Below the pieces are notes generated by a model that was not told the DNA's origin, did not search any database, and worked only from the letters and a program-made list of their open reading frames with translations. The translations under genes and the position numbers were made by a program. DNA of 64,000 nucleotides from V1-33 sp964523105 (GTDB taxonomy: Bacteria; Verrucomicrobiota; Verrucomicrobiia; Verrucomicrobiales; V1-33). Positions 26,393 through 35,716 of the stretch are shown piece by piece. Location: the NCBI GenBank assembly GCA_964523105.1, contig CAZFZN010000006.1:154324-218323 (forward strand). The letters are read 5' to 3'. The number at the start of each line of letters is the position of its first letter. The stretch's first letter is position 1.

Positions 26393-28555
26393 ATGAAACC
26401 GAACGACGCAACTGACAGTCAGCACGCCGCCGGCCGCACAGAGGACGGTGCGGACCACTTTTCTTCTGCGGATCAGATTGCCGTTCCGGGTGGTCCGCAG
26501 CGTCCCTGTGCGGTTTCGTCTCTGATCGAGAAGCACCTGCACTCCACCCTGACCTCCGTGGAAGCCGGGGAACTGGCGCAGGCCCTCGCGGAGCATCCCG
26601 CGCTCGCCGACGAATTTGCCGCGGCGACTCGCATGGATTCCGAGTTGCGTGCCGCGTGCAAAGAGCAGGCGCACACGGCGCTCTACTCGCGGCGCATGGA
26701 ACGCGCGGTGGAGGAAACGGCATCGCCCGCGGCGCGACGCCGCTCATGGAGCAAACCGCTCGCCGCCGCCGCGGGGGTGGCCCTGCTGGCAGGCGGAGGC
26801 ATGGCTTTTCTGGAATTCCGCCAGCAGGCGCTGGCGCGGCCGGAGTCGCCGCCGCGCGGCAAAGTCAGCCGCGTTCCGGCCCTGATCGCCGCCGCCTCAA
26901 CCGCCGCCGACGCCCCGCGGGGCGATGCCGCGTCGATGAAGCGCAGGCTGCGGCGTTTCGTCGCCGCCAGCGCGCCCCTGCGCGGCGTGCCGGTTTCGCA
27001 GGCGCTGGGTTCACTGGAGTCGCAATGGAAATCCTTCGCCCACCGCAAGGCGGAGGACAAAGACGCCATCGCATTCACCGTGGCCGATGCCGTGCGCAAG
27101 GCGTGGCAGAATCCGGACGACGAACCGCGCGTGAGCCTGGAGATTCCGGGCATTTCGCTGCTGACCAGTGTGGAACTCATCGCCGCTCAGGCCGGACTGC
27201 GCGCTGCCGTCACGCCTGCAGGAATCACGCTGGAGCCGGAGAAGCGCTCTGGCGACGGGATGGCGCGCACCTGGAATCTGCCGCTGCCCGCGGAGACATT
27301 CACCGCCTTCCTCGCCCGCACCGGCAAGGAGACGGAGCGGGCCAGCGCTCAGTTTTTGCAAAACAGCCTCTCCTATGGGTTCTCTTTGATGCCGCTGATG
27401 GCCCAGAGCGGGCCGTCGTGGATGGAACGCCAAACCGCCGCGAACTACAACTACTATGTGTGGGACGTCTCTAACGGTGAGCCCCCCGTCCTGAATCTGC
27501 CGGAACTGACGGGTGCATCGGTCAACAGCCTCACGGGCCCTCACTTTGATTTCACGGCCAGCTTCAGTCCGCCGCCGGCCGCCGTCAGTTTTACTCTGCC
27601 GGCAGCCGACAATGCGGCGTTGGGATGGATCGTGCCGCCGGGGCAGACGATCGCCACCATCGACGACCTGATCGCGGAAAATCTCCGCGCAGGCGCGAAT
27701 CAGACCTCCGGCTTCGAGACCCACTACGATCAGACGGTGCGGGAAGTCGAAGCCCACTTCGCGCAGGATGGCCAAACGATAGACTTGACTCTCGCGCCGG
27801 AGATTGTCGATTTCGAGGGCTTCATCGATTACGGCGAGCCGATTCAGACTACGGGCATCAATGCCCTGGGGCAGAGTGAGCCGGTCGTCCTGACCGACAG
27901 CGGGATCACGCAGCCGGTCTTCGCCACCCGTCGTCTGCCGGACCACCCGGCCACACTCACGCGACTGCTCGCGGCTCACGGAGCGAACTCCGCCGGCGTC
28001 ACATGGGATGAAACGAACGGTGCTGTGACCGCCCGCGGCACTTTGCCGGAACTTCGCACCGCCAGCGCCGTGCTCGCCGCCGTGCGCGAGTCCGCGGCGG
28101 CGGCAGTCACCTACGATCTGAGAATCATCGAGTGGAGCGACGGTACGGCCCCTGCCGATTCCGGCACGGATACCGGCGCGCTGCTGCAATTGGCCAAACG
28201 CTCCGGCAGCACCGTGGTGCGCGAACAGGCGACGGCCGGAGTGGATCACGGCGTCATGCTGCCGGCCACGGACACTTCGTCCGGGCAGCCGGTCGTCGTC
28301 CAGGGCGGCACACTGGTGAGGATTTCGCCGGCGGTATTGAGTGGCACTTCCATCCGGTTTTCCGCTCATATCGAGCGCGGTGAGGAAATCACCGCCGGGC
28401 CGCGGGAATCCATCCACACCACCAACTCCGAAGTGTTGGACCCGCAAGTCAGTCTCGAAGACGGCGAGTGGCTGCGCGTCAATTTCGCTGCACGCGACGG
28501 CGTCAAGGCCGCCACGGTTCTGGTGAGCGCCCGCGCGGCGGCCCATCGACCCTGA
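26393..28555 (+). CDS. Single-span membrane anti-sigma-like protein with STN/secretin-like periplasmic domain
   Basis: A 720-residue protein from ATG 26393; the longer open frame upstream lies inside the sigma gene. Residues ~40-115 look like a cytoplasmic anti-sigma segment: EKHLHSTLTSVEAGELAQAL and LADEFAAATRMDSELRAAC, reminiscent of FecR-type regulators. One transmembrane helix follows at ~122-142 (PLAAAAGVALLAGGGMAF). The exported part holds short beta-alpha modules like STN or secretin N domains: GVPVSQALGSLESQW with ISLLTSVELIAAQAGLRAAV, and later LTRLLAAHGANSAGVTWDE then LRTASAVLAAVRESAAAAVTYDLRIIEW. The paired sigma gene supports a trans-envelope signalling role. The STN-like reading is by pattern, not by search. 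Confidence 0.72.
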   Translation: MKPNDATDSQHAAGRTEDGADHFSSADQIAVPGGPQRPCAVSSLIEKHLHSTLTSVEAGELAQALAEHPALADEFAAATRMDSELRAACKEQAHTALYSRRMERAVEETASPAARRRSWSKPLAAAAGVALLAGGGMAFLEFRQQALARPESPPRGKVSRVPALIAAASTAADAPRGDAASMKRRLRRFVAASAPLRGVPVSQALGSLESQWKSFAHRKAEDKDAIAFTVADAVRKAWQNPDDEPRVSLEIPGISLLTSVELIAAQAGLRAAVTPAGITLEPEKRSGDGMARTWNLPLPAETFTAFLARTGKETERASAQFLQNSLSYGFSLMPLMAQSGPSWMERQTAANYNYYVWDVSNGEPPVLNLPELTGASVNSLTGPHFDFTASFSPPPAAVSFTLPAADNAALGWIVPPGQTIATIDDLIAENLRAGANQTSGFETHYDQTVREVEAHFAQDGQTIDLTLAPEIVDFEGFIDYGEPIQTTGINALGQSEPVVLTDSGITQPVFATRRLPDHPATLTRLLAAHGANSAGVTWDETNGAVTARGTLPELRTASAVLAAVRESAAAAVTYDLRIIEWSDGTAPADSGTDTGALLQLAKRSGSTVVREQATAGVDHGVMLPATDTSSGQPVVVQGGTLVRISPAVLSGTSIRFSAHIERGEEITAGPRESIHTTNSEVLDPQVSLEDGEWLRVNFAARDGVKAATVLVSARAAAHRP

Positions 28556-28702
28556 CATGCTGCCGCGGAGGCGCCGGGCGACCGGTGCCTGACAAGTGCG
28601 CCGCGGTGTCTGCGGCGGCTCAGAGATTAAATTGGCACGAAAATGAATCTTGCCATTCGGCGGGCGATTAGCCAGGGTGATGGTCTCTCAACTCCACACC
28701 AC

Positions 28703-31700
28703 ATGAACTCCACCGACTTGCGTGCGGCTGTCCGCCGCGCGACCCCATTCTGTTTTGCCGCCGCGATCACTGCGGTCAGTCTCAGCACCGCCAGGGCCGA
28801 TCTTGTGGCCTTTTGGGACATGAACACGCCGGGGAATTCCGGCGTGCAGCCTGATGTCCGTGCCGGCCTGGCCGCGCGGCTGCTCGGCGGCGCGGTCCTC
28901 ACCGGAGACGGCGAAGGCCATACCGGCCTTGCCGGGGACAGGGCAGCGCGTTTCGGCACCGCCGGACAGCGTCTCTACTATCCTGACAACGGCTACTTCA
29001 CCGCCGCCGCGTCGGGCAATGTGCTCTCCGTCAGTTTTTGGGTCAAACATGTGGCGGTGCGCAATGCGACCGCGATTTCCTTTGTGGCGCCGGCGACCCT
29101 TGGCGCACGGGGTTTTCAAACCCATGCGCCATGGGGCAATAACAACATCTATTTCGACACCGGCGGCTGCTGTGATGCCACCATGCGCACCTCGATTGCC
29201 CATGTGGTCGATTACACCACCTGGCACCACCTCGCCCTCGTGAAGGACGGCGACAACAAATTCATCTACTTCGACGGCAGCCTCCTCACCACGGGCGTGA
29301 ATACGGCTCCCATTGCGACGGCCATCACGGAGTTGTTCATCGGCAACGCGCCTCTCGGTACCGAGGCGGTGAACGGGGACATCGACGACGTCGCCGTTTT
29401 TTCCCATGCGCTCAGCGCCACGGACGCCTTCAGCCTTTCTACCGGGGTTTCGCCCGAGACGCTTCCGGGGGTGTCCGCCACCGATTCGGACATCGACGGG
29501 CTGGCTGACATGTGGGAGTACCGATTCTTCCCCGGCGATCTCACGCAATTGACCGGCCTCTTGCAGGACAAGGACCTCGACGGTCTCAGCAATGAAACGG
29601 AGTTCCTCAGGGGAACCAATCCGGGCAATCCCGATACCGACGGAGACAGTCTGAACGACAGCGTGGAAACCGGCTCCGGCAACTGGCTCGATATCACTGA
29701 CACCGGCACGTCTCCATTTCTGACCGATTCCGACGGGGATACGCTGCGCGACGATTACGAGACCAACACCGGCATCTTCGTCAGCGTCACGGAGACGGGC
29801 ACCAATCCCAATACCCGGGATTACGACGGAGACCTGATCGAGGACGGCGTGGAGATCGCCTATGGCTCGAGCCCGGTGAGTGGAGGCAGCACGCCCATCG
29901 TGCCCGGCATCCCCACCCTGCTCGCCTGGTGGCAGTTCGACGACGCTGCCAATGCCCCCAGTCCCCGCGACACGCGCGCCGGCCTGCGCGGGACTTTCGC
30001 CGGCGCCGCATCCTATTCCAATGACGGGGAAGGCGGTTCGGGAATGCCCGGCGACCGCGCCCTGCGCATCACCGCTGCAGGCGGAAAAATGACCAACGTC
30101 AGCGGGGCGTGGTCCAACATCGCCACGCGGCTGGACAAACTGACCGTGAGCTACTGGATCAAAGTGAGCGCTCAGACCGCCTCCTCCGCCTGCTGGTTTA
30201 CCTCGCCGTCCTCCAATAACGCCACCCGGGGATTTCAGGCGCACTGTCCCTACAATGGCGCCATTGTGTATTTCGACACCGCCGGCTGCTGTAATGCCGA
30301 CCAGCGGCTCTCCGGAACGATCAGCGGTATCACCTGGGCCGGCCAGTGGCACCACTGCGTTCTGCTCAAGGACGGCGCTGACAAACGACTCTATATCGAC
30401 GGCGTGGAACGGCTGTCCTCGACCGGTAACGCCCCGTTGCCGCAGGATTTCACCACCCTGAATGTTGGAGCGGATCAGGGTACCGGCAGCATCATCGGCT
30501 GGCTCGACGACTTCGCCGTCTTCGCCGCTCCGCTGAGCCAGCAGGAAATCACCGATCTGGCCACCCGTGCCAAAACGCCGGTGCAAATCGGGGCCTATCA
30601 GGACACCGACACCGACGGCATCTTTGACATATGGGAGTATGCCTATTTTCCCGCCGACCTGACCAAACTGGGCGCTGAGCCGGCCGACCGCGACAGCGAT
30701 GGCTCCACGGATGTGAATGAATTTGCACAGAATACCGATCCGACCGACCCGGATACCGATGATGACACGCTGCCGGACGGCGTGGAAACCGGCACCGGAA
30801 CGTGGCTCAGCGAGTCCAGCCGCGGCACCAATCCCCGAAGCCCTGACAGTGACGGCGACGGCCTGCGCGACGACGTCGAGACGAACGACGATACCTACGA
30901 CGGACCCGGGGACACCGGAACCGATCCGAATCTGGCCGATTCCGACAACGACACCTTCCCGGACGGTATCGAAGTCTCCTATCAAACCGATCCGACGGTG
31001 ACCGCCGAGGTCCCCTTCAGCCCCGGGCAGACCTTCCTGCTCGCGCACTGGGCCTTCAATGATGACAGCAATCCCGCCATCGCCAGCGATGCCGTGGCCG
31101 GATTCACCGGAGCCGTGACCGGCACCTATACGGCCGATGCCGGAGGTCACAGCGGCGCCGCCGGAGACAAAGCGATGTGCTTCGTGCCGAATCAGGCGGT
31201 CACGATCGACGGGCGGTTCATGAGACTGGCCGCGCCGGATGATGCCATTACCATCAGTTTCTGGCAGAAGCTCAACACCGTCCGGGGATCCTCCGCCTTC
31301 TGGGCCGTCTCGCCTTCGTCCGCCAATGCGGCCGACCCCAGCGGCCGCGGCCTCCAGGCTCACGCGCCATGGAGCGACTCCACGATCTACTTCGATCACT
31401 CCGGCTGCTGTGACCCTGGCATCCACCGGATTTTCGGACCGCTGCCCGCCATGGACGTTACCCAGTGGCACCATTTCGCCTTTCTCAAGAAGGGGAGCAT
31501 CAAGCAGGTCTATGTGGACGGCATTCTCGCCGTCGATGGCGCCGGCGGGCTGCCGCTGGCGGGCGACTTCACCACGCTCACCCTCGGGGGCGGACCCGCG
31601 GGCTACATGGACGGCTGCATCGATGACTTCGCCATTTTCGCCGGTGGCCTGACTCATGCGCAAATCTGCCGTCTCGCCATTCACGAATCCCCGGCCTCCG

Positions 31701-31951
31701 TGCTCACGCCCGTTCCCGGTGCGGGGCCGTTCGAGATCACCGCTCTGCAACTGCTGCCCGCAGACATGATCCGGCTGACATGGAATTCCAATCCCGGCTG
31801 TGCCTATCGTGTGGAAATGTCGGACACGCTCGAATCCAACAGCTGGTCTGTCCTCGTGTCCAATATCCCGAGCGCCGGCCTCAGCACCACGGCGGACGTG
31901 CAGCTTCCGGCCGGATTGAGCCGCGTCTTCATTCGAGTCACGGAAATGTGA
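28703..31951 (+). CDS. Exported protein with three LamG domains alternating with thrombospondin-3-like linkers
   Basis: A 1082-residue protein. I use ATG 28703, which gives a signal peptide (ATPFCFAAAITAVSLSTARA); ATG 28643 would add 20 residues. Three lectin-like LamG domains lie at ~33-250, ~406-620 and ~776-996, separated by calcium-binding linkers (DSDIDGLADMWEYRFFPGDL; DTDTDGIFDIWEYAYFPADL). Each LamG repeats the same core: SVSFWVK / TVSYWIK / TISFWQK, then RGFQTH or similar, then YFD..GCC, then WHH and a YxDG turn. The tail (IRLTWNSNPGCAYRVEMSD) is the short Ig-like module of exported verrucomicrobial proteins. A polysaccharide-binding surface role is likely. The CC pair in every domain is conserved and may be a structural disulfide or metal site. 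Confidence 0.9.
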   Translation: MNSTDLRAAVRRATPFCFAAAITAVSLSTARADLVAFWDMNTPGNSGVQPDVRAGLAARLLGGAVLTGDGEGHTGLAGDRAARFGTAGQRLYYPDNGYFTAAASGNVLSVSFWVKHVAVRNATAISFVAPATLGARGFQTHAPWGNNNIYFDTGGCCDATMRTSIAHVVDYTTWHHLALVKDGDNKFIYFDGSLLTTGVNTAPIATAITELFIGNAPLGTEAVNGDIDDVAVFSHALSATDAFSLSTGVSPETLPGVSATDSDIDGLADMWEYRFFPGDLTQLTGLLQDKDLDGLSNETEFLRGTNPGNPDTDGDSLNDSVETGSGNWLDITDTGTSPFLTDSDGDTLRDDYETNTGIFVSVTETGTNPNTRDYDGDLIEDGVEIAYGSSPVSGGSTPIVPGIPTLLAWWQFDDAANAPSPRDTRAGLRGTFAGAASYSNDGEGGSGMPGDRALRITAAGGKMTNVSGAWSNIATRLDKLTVSYWIKVSAQTASSACWFTSPSSNNATRGFQAHCPYNGAIVYFDTAGCCNADQRLSGTISGITWAGQWHHCVLLKDGADKRLYIDGVERLSSTGNAPLPQDFTTLNVGADQGTGSIIGWLDDFAVFAAPLSQQEITDLATRAKTPVQIGAYQDTDTDGIFDIWEYAYFPADLTKLGAEPADRDSDGSTDVNEFAQNTDPTDPDTDDDTLPDGVETGTGTWLSESSRGTNPRSPDSDGDGLRDDVETNDDTYDGPGDTGTDPNLADSDNDTFPDGIEVSYQTDPTVTAEVPFSPGQTFLLAHWAFNDDSNPAIASDAVAGFTGAVTGTYTADAGGHSGAAGDKAMCFVPNQAVTIDGRFMRLAAPDDAITISFWQKLNTVRGSSAFWAVSPSSANAADPSGRGLQAHAPWSDSTIYFDHSGCCDPGIHRIFGPLPAMDVTQWHHFAFLKKGSIKQVYVDGILAVDGAGGLPLAGDFTTLTLGGGPAGYMDGCIDDFAIFAGGLTHAQICRLAIHESPASVLTPVPGAGPFEITALQLLPADMIRLTWNSNPGCAYRVEMSDTLESNSWSVLVSNIPSAGLSTTADVQLPAGLSRVFIRVTEM

Positions 31952-32008
31952 CGCGGTCATCCCGCCTTGCATTCCGGCGCGCGGCGGTCATGGGCCTGAC
32001 TGATTCCC

Positions 32009-32482
32009 ATGACCCCGCGTGCCGCCGCCATCGACCTGATTCAGCGTTACTTCCGCGCCTTCAACGAAGGCGGGCGTGACGCGTTCCTCGCCCTGCTCAC
32101 GGAGGATGTAGAGCATCACCTCAACCAGGGCGGCATCGAGACCGGTGTTTCCGCCTTCCGGGAGTTCATGCAGCGCATGGACCGGTGCTATGCCGAGCGG
32201 ATCGAAGACCTCGTCATCATGGCGGATGAAAGCGGGACGCGTGCGGCGGCGGAATTCACGGTGCATGGCCGCTACCTTGCGCAGGATGACGGACTGCCGC
32301 CGGCCACGGGGCAAACCTACACGCTGCCGGCCGGAGCCTTCTTCACGCTGCGGGACGGTCGCGTGGGCCGCGTCAGCATGTATTACAATCTGCAGGACTG
32401 GCTGCTGCAGGTCGCGGACAGTCCGGCCCCGGCAGGGAGTCCGGACGGCGGGAACCCTAACCCTGAAAAGGAAAATGGATAG
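32009..32482 (+). CDS. SnoaL/NTF2-like (ketosteroid-isomerase-related) protein
   Basis: A 157-residue protein with the cone-shaped NTF2/SnoaL fold pattern: an N-terminal helix IDLIQRYFRAFNEGGRDAFL, then LLTEDVEHHLNQGGIETG, FREFMQRMDRCY, a strand AAAEFTVHGRYL and a closing FTLRDGRVGRVSMYYNLQDWL. Members bind small hydrophobic molecules; some isomerise or cyclise polyketide or steroid-like substrates. The DVEHH segment places acidic and histidine residues at the usual pocket mouth. The C-terminal 20 residues are proline- and glycine-rich and probably disordered. It stands alone, 57 bp after the triple-LamG gene, so co-transcription is possible. The substrate is unknown. Confidence 0.82.
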   Translation: MTPRAAAIDLIQRYFRAFNEGGRDAFLALLTEDVEHHLNQGGIETGVSAFREFMQRMDRCYAERIEDLVIMADESGTRAAAEFTVHGRYLAQDDGLPPATGQTYTLPAGAFFTLRDGRVGRVSMYYNLQDWLLQVADSPAPAGSPDGGNPNPEKENG

Positions 32483-32542
32483 GAAGAAAACCGCAGCCGA
32501 CCGAAGGAAGACCGGCGAACATTTCGACTTAACTGCTGAGCC

Positions 32543-32660
32543 AAATGGACACTGATTAACACGGATTGACGCATGAAATCGGATTCACTCCCCGGAGGAG
32601 GATTCCCGTGAACACAACTTGCTGAGTATCCGTGTTCATCCGGGTCCATCCGTGGTTCTA
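32543..32660. repeat. Long REP-like inverted repeat
   Basis: Two imperfect copies of the same sequence face each other: GGACACTGATTAACACGGAT on the plus strand (from 32547), and the complement of TATCCGTGTTCATCCGGGTC (from 32627), which reads GGACCCGGATGAACACGGAT nearby. The arms would make a hairpin with a ~55-nt loop. Sequences of the type 'ACGGATGAACACGGAT' are common intergenic repeats in many environmental bacteria. It lies between convergent genes and may also serve as a transcription barrier. Confidence 0.6.
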
Positions 32661-32674
32661 TTTCCCTTTTAAGG

Positions 32675-33538
32675 CTAACCCGTGATGCCGAGCGCCCACT
32701 GGAGCAGCGCCTTGCTCTCGCGCCATGCCATGATGCTGGCTTTCACCCCGTTCTTTTCCCATGCCCCGAGCAGAACACAGATGACCGTGCGTCCGCGCAG
32801 GGTGGCGCTGGAGATGAGGCACTTTCCGGCGGCATTGGTGAATCCGGTTTTCATGCCGGTGCACTGCGGCAGGTGATAGCTGCTTTTGGGATTGAGCAGC
32901 GTGTTGGTGCTCTGCATCTTCAGGGTGCGCCCGTTGCCGCGTTTGATGGTGAGTTCCCACCGGCCCACGATGCTGCGGATGGTGGGATTGAAGAGTGCGG
33001 CGCGGGCGACGCGGGACATGTCGCGCGCCGTGGAAAACTGCCCTTCGGCCGGCAGGCCGTGAGGATTGATGAAGTGGCTGTTCCGCATGCCGAGCTGGGC
33101 GGCCTTGCGGTTCATCATGGCGCTGAAGCCGGCGACGCTGCCGCCGACATTCCGGGCGACACACTGCGCGGCGTCGTTGTAGCTTTTGATCAGCAGCGCC
33201 TGCACCAGCGTCTGCAGCGGCAGCTTCTCTCCCGGTTTGAGATAGAGTTTGGTGGGCTCGACTTTGGTGTCCGCCTCGGTGACCGTGATGGTCTTCTTCA
33301 TGTCGGCGCTCTCCAGCGCGACGAGTGCGGTGAGCAGTTTTTGCGTGCTGGCGACGGGCCGCCGTTCGTCGGCGGCCTTTTCGAAGAGCACCTGGCCGTT
33401 CATGGCATCGATGACGATGCAGGCGCGGGACTCGATGTGAGGCGGCGGCGGCAGGCGGAACTGAGCGTCAGCGGTTCCGGGCGCCGCGGCGGCGAGGCCG
33501 AGCAGGGAAGTGCGGAGGAACTGGCGGCGGCTGGTCAT
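32675..33538 (-). CDS. D-alanyl-D-alanine carboxypeptidase (peptidase S11, PBP5/6-like)
   Basis: A 287-residue exported penicillin-binding protein that trims the terminal D-Ala from peptidoglycan pentapeptides. A twin-arginine-style leader is visible (RRQFLRTSLLGLAAAA). The three active-site motifs are intact: SxxK as STQK in VASTQKLLTALVAL, SxN as SYN in LIKSYNDAAQ, and KTG in TGMKTGFTNAAG. The protein ends soon after the catalytic domain, without the C-terminal beta domain and amphipathic anchor of PBP5, so it is a short member of the family. Its ATG overlaps the TPR gene stop (ATGA), which means translational coupling. Confidence 0.95.
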   Translation of the reverse strand: MTSRRQFLRTSLLGLAAAAPGTADAQFRLPPPPHIESRACIVIDAMNGQVLFEKAADERRPVASTQKLLTALVALESADMKKTITVTEADTKVEPTKLYLKPGEKLPLQTLVQALLIKSYNDAAQCVARNVGGSVAGFSAMMNRKAAQLGMRNSHFINPHGLPAEGQFSTARDMSRVARAALFNPTIRSIVGRWELTIKRGNGRTLKMQSTNTLLNPKSSYHLPQCTGMKTGFTNAAGKCLISSATLRGRTVICVLLGAWEKNGVKASIMAWRESKALLQWALGITG

Positions 33539-34320
33539 GATTTGGTTCTGGTCGGTTTTGGGGAGGGTTTGGCGGATTGGGGCGGAGCGGATTTTTGCGG
33601 AGGCGCCGGTTTCGCGGGTTTCGGAGGCGGAGCATCTTTGGCCGCAGAATCCGTGCCGGCAAGCCGGGCCTCCATGTCCTTGTCCGGCGCGGCGCCGAGT
33701 TCCCTGGAGGATTCGTAGTGCCGGCGCGCCATTTCCAGCGCCGGCGGGCGGTGCTCCAGATACATCACGGCGAGATTGAAATGCGCCTCGGCATATTTGG
33801 GATCGAGGTCGAGCGCGCGCTGGAGTTCGCTCTCCGCCGCATCGTGCCAGCCCGCCTTCTTCATGACAATGGCCAGGGCGTTGCGAATGCGGGCGTCCGC
33901 CGGTGACTCATGCACGGCGCGGGTCAGGCAGGAAATGGCGCGCATGGTCGCCTCCTGGCGGTCGTAGGCGATGCCGAGCGCCATCCACGCCTCCGCCAGC
34001 GCGGGCTGCAGCGCGACCGCTTTCTCCAGCGAAACCGCAGCGGCGGCGGCGTCCGGAGTTTGCAGCTGCACGCGGCCCAGATTGGCCCATGCGCCGGCAT
34101 TGGCAGGCTCCAGCTGCACTGACTTTTGCCATGCCGCAGCGGCGGCGGTCCAGTCGCGCCGTTTCATCGCCTCCACGCCGGTTTTCATGGCCTGCATCAC
34201 CTCCGGTGAGGAGGCCGCGCGTGCCGGCGATTCCTGCGCGGCTGCCGGGCACGCCTCGCCCGCAAGAAGACAGAGAATCAAAGCAGGGATGCGGCGGGGG
34301 GACGGCATGGTTGCATTCAT
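33535..34320 (-). CDS. Exported TPR-repeat protein
   Basis: A 261-residue protein with an N-terminal signal segment (RIPALILCLLAGEACPAAAQ) and about five tetratricopeptide repeats: WTAAAAAWQKSVQLEPANAG, AWANLGRVQLQTPDAAAAAV, LAEAWMALGIAYDRQEATM, ADARIRNALAIVMKKAGWHD, LDPKYAEAHFNLAVMYLE. The C-terminal ~30 residues are a proline/lysine tail (KPAPPQKSAPPQSAKP) likely to be disordered. TPRs act as protein-protein docking surfaces. The 4-bp overlap with the downstream D,D-carboxypeptidase suggests a partner in cell-wall maturation, by context only. Confidence 0.88.
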   Translation of the reverse strand: MNATMPSPRRIPALILCLLAGEACPAAAQESPARAASSPEVMQAMKTGVEAMKRRDWTAAAAAWQKSVQLEPANAGAWANLGRVQLQTPDAAAAAVSLEKAVALQPALAEAWMALGIAYDRQEATMRAISCLTRAVHESPADARIRNALAIVMKKAGWHDAAESELQRALDLDPKYAEAHFNLAVMYLEHRPPALEMARRHYESSRELGAAPDKDMEARLAGTDSAAKDAPPPKPAKPAPPQKSAPPQSAKPSPKPTRTKS

Positions 34321-34435
34321 GCCGGTTCGAGGTGCGCTTTCAATTGCGGAATCGGCCGCATTTGGGGCCGGTGCCGGAATTCTTCTCCATGATCCGCAGC
34401 ACCGGTGCGAAGTTGGCAGAGCCCGGCCGGGCGTG

Positions 34436-35716
34436 TCACTTCTTCACCGGCCGCGAACGATATCGCTCCGCGAGCCGCGTGTGGCGCGTGTCCAGCGGCT
34501 GCGCGACGCCGGAGATCCAGAGGTGTTTCACTTCCGAACGGATGTCGAGGATGTCGCCGGTGGCGGCGAAGAGGGAGGCGTCCTTGCCAGGCTCGATGGA
34601 GCCGAGTTTGTCGCCGGCTCCATGCAATTGCGCGGGCACTAGCGTAATCGCGGCGAGCGCGGCGTCGCGCGGCAGACCGAAAGCCGCGGCCTGGGCGGCG
34701 CTGTAGGGCAGATTGCGCTGCACGGAGGCGCTGGTGCGGCCGGTGCCCTCGCTGATGGCCAGCGTCACACCGGCCCGGTGCAGTAGTTCCGGCGCGCGGA
34801 ATTGCACGTCGTAGGCATCGGCACTGTCGCTGGGCAGCGCGAAGGTTTCGCTGTAAATCACGGCGACTTTGCGCTGCGCCAGTTCCGCCGCGAGCCTCCA
34901 GGCATCGCGTCCGCCCTCGATAATCAGGCGCAGCCGGGGAAATTTCTCCGACCATTGCAGCGCGGCCCGGATTTCCCGCAGGCCGTGGGCGTGAACGACG
35001 AGCGGCGCGTCGCCGCGGATCACGGGCAGCATCGCTTCCCATGCCGGCACCGGGGGACTGCCGGCAGCGCGCTTTTCCCATGCTTCCGCATCCGTGAAGA
35101 ACCGGGTGATGTTCTGCACATTCTCGCGGCGCTCGCGGACCTGTTCATCCAGCGACTTCGCCCTCTCCGAAGGCATCGGCCCCGGAATGTTTAGCGAGTG
35201 ATCAGGCCAGAAAAGGTGCATCGCCGTCTGCCGGCGGACAGTCATGTCCTCGATGGTCCAGCCCCGGGCGGCGAGCAGGCCGGAACTGCCTGACAAGAGC
35301 CTGCCGCGCGGCACCGGAACGAAATGCGTGATGCCGTTGGCGCGGGCGACGGGAATCAGTTCGGAGTCGGGATTCACCGCGGACCAGGACTCGACTTCCG
35401 GCGTGAACTCGCCGGTCTCACGATTATCGACGGAGGCGCGCACGGCGGGAATTTCGATCAGCCCCAGATCGGTGCTGGCGCTGACAAGACCGGGGAACAG
35501 GTGGAGACCGTGGAGTTCGACGGTGCGGTCCGCGGCTTCCTCGATGCGCTTCGCCACGGCGGCGATGCGGCCGTCCTTCACCAGAACGTCGCCGGGATAG
35601 AGGGTGCCGTTGGTTACGGTATGCACGATGGCGCCCCGCAGCAGCAGGGTTTCCGCCACGGCCGCCGGACTCGTGAACAGCAGGGCGAGCAGAGTTGAGA
35701 TGAGGATATTCTTCAT
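34436..35716 (-). CDS. Exported amidohydrolase-like protein lacking the HxH metal motif
   Basis: A 426-residue protein of the imidazolonepropionase/amidohydrolase superfamily. ATG 35716 gives signal peptide MKNILISTLLALLFTSPAAVA and overlaps the previous stop by 4 bp (ATGA); an ATG 24 bp upstream is less likely. Typical marks are GDVLVKDGRIAAVAKRIEEA, the C-terminal GSIEPGKDASLFAATGDILD and VKHLWISGVAQ. The usual metal motif after the first strand (PGLIDxHxH) is replaced by FPGLVSASTDLGL, so the first two metal-binding histidines are missing. It may be a non-catalytic partner of the co-transcribed 969-residue amidohydrolase, or use a different site. Confidence 0.87.
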   Translation of the reverse strand: MKNILISTLLALLFTSPAAVAETLLLRGAIVHTVTNGTLYPGDVLVKDGRIAAVAKRIEEAADRTVELHGLHLFPGLVSASTDLGLIEIPAVRASVDNRETGEFTPEVESWSAVNPDSELIPVARANGITHFVPVPRGRLLSGSSGLLAARGWTIEDMTVRRQTAMHLFWPDHSLNIPGPMPSERAKSLDEQVRERRENVQNITRFFTDAEAWEKRAAGSPPVPAWEAMLPVIRGDAPLVVHAHGLREIRAALQWSEKFPRLRLIIEGGRDAWRLAAELAQRKVAVIYSETFALPSDSADAYDVQFRAPELLHRAGVTLAISEGTGRTSASVQRNLPYSAAQAAAFGLPRDAALAAITLVPAQLHGAGDKLGSIEPGKDASLFAATGDILDIRSEVKHLWISGVAQPLDTRHTRLAERYRSRPVKK

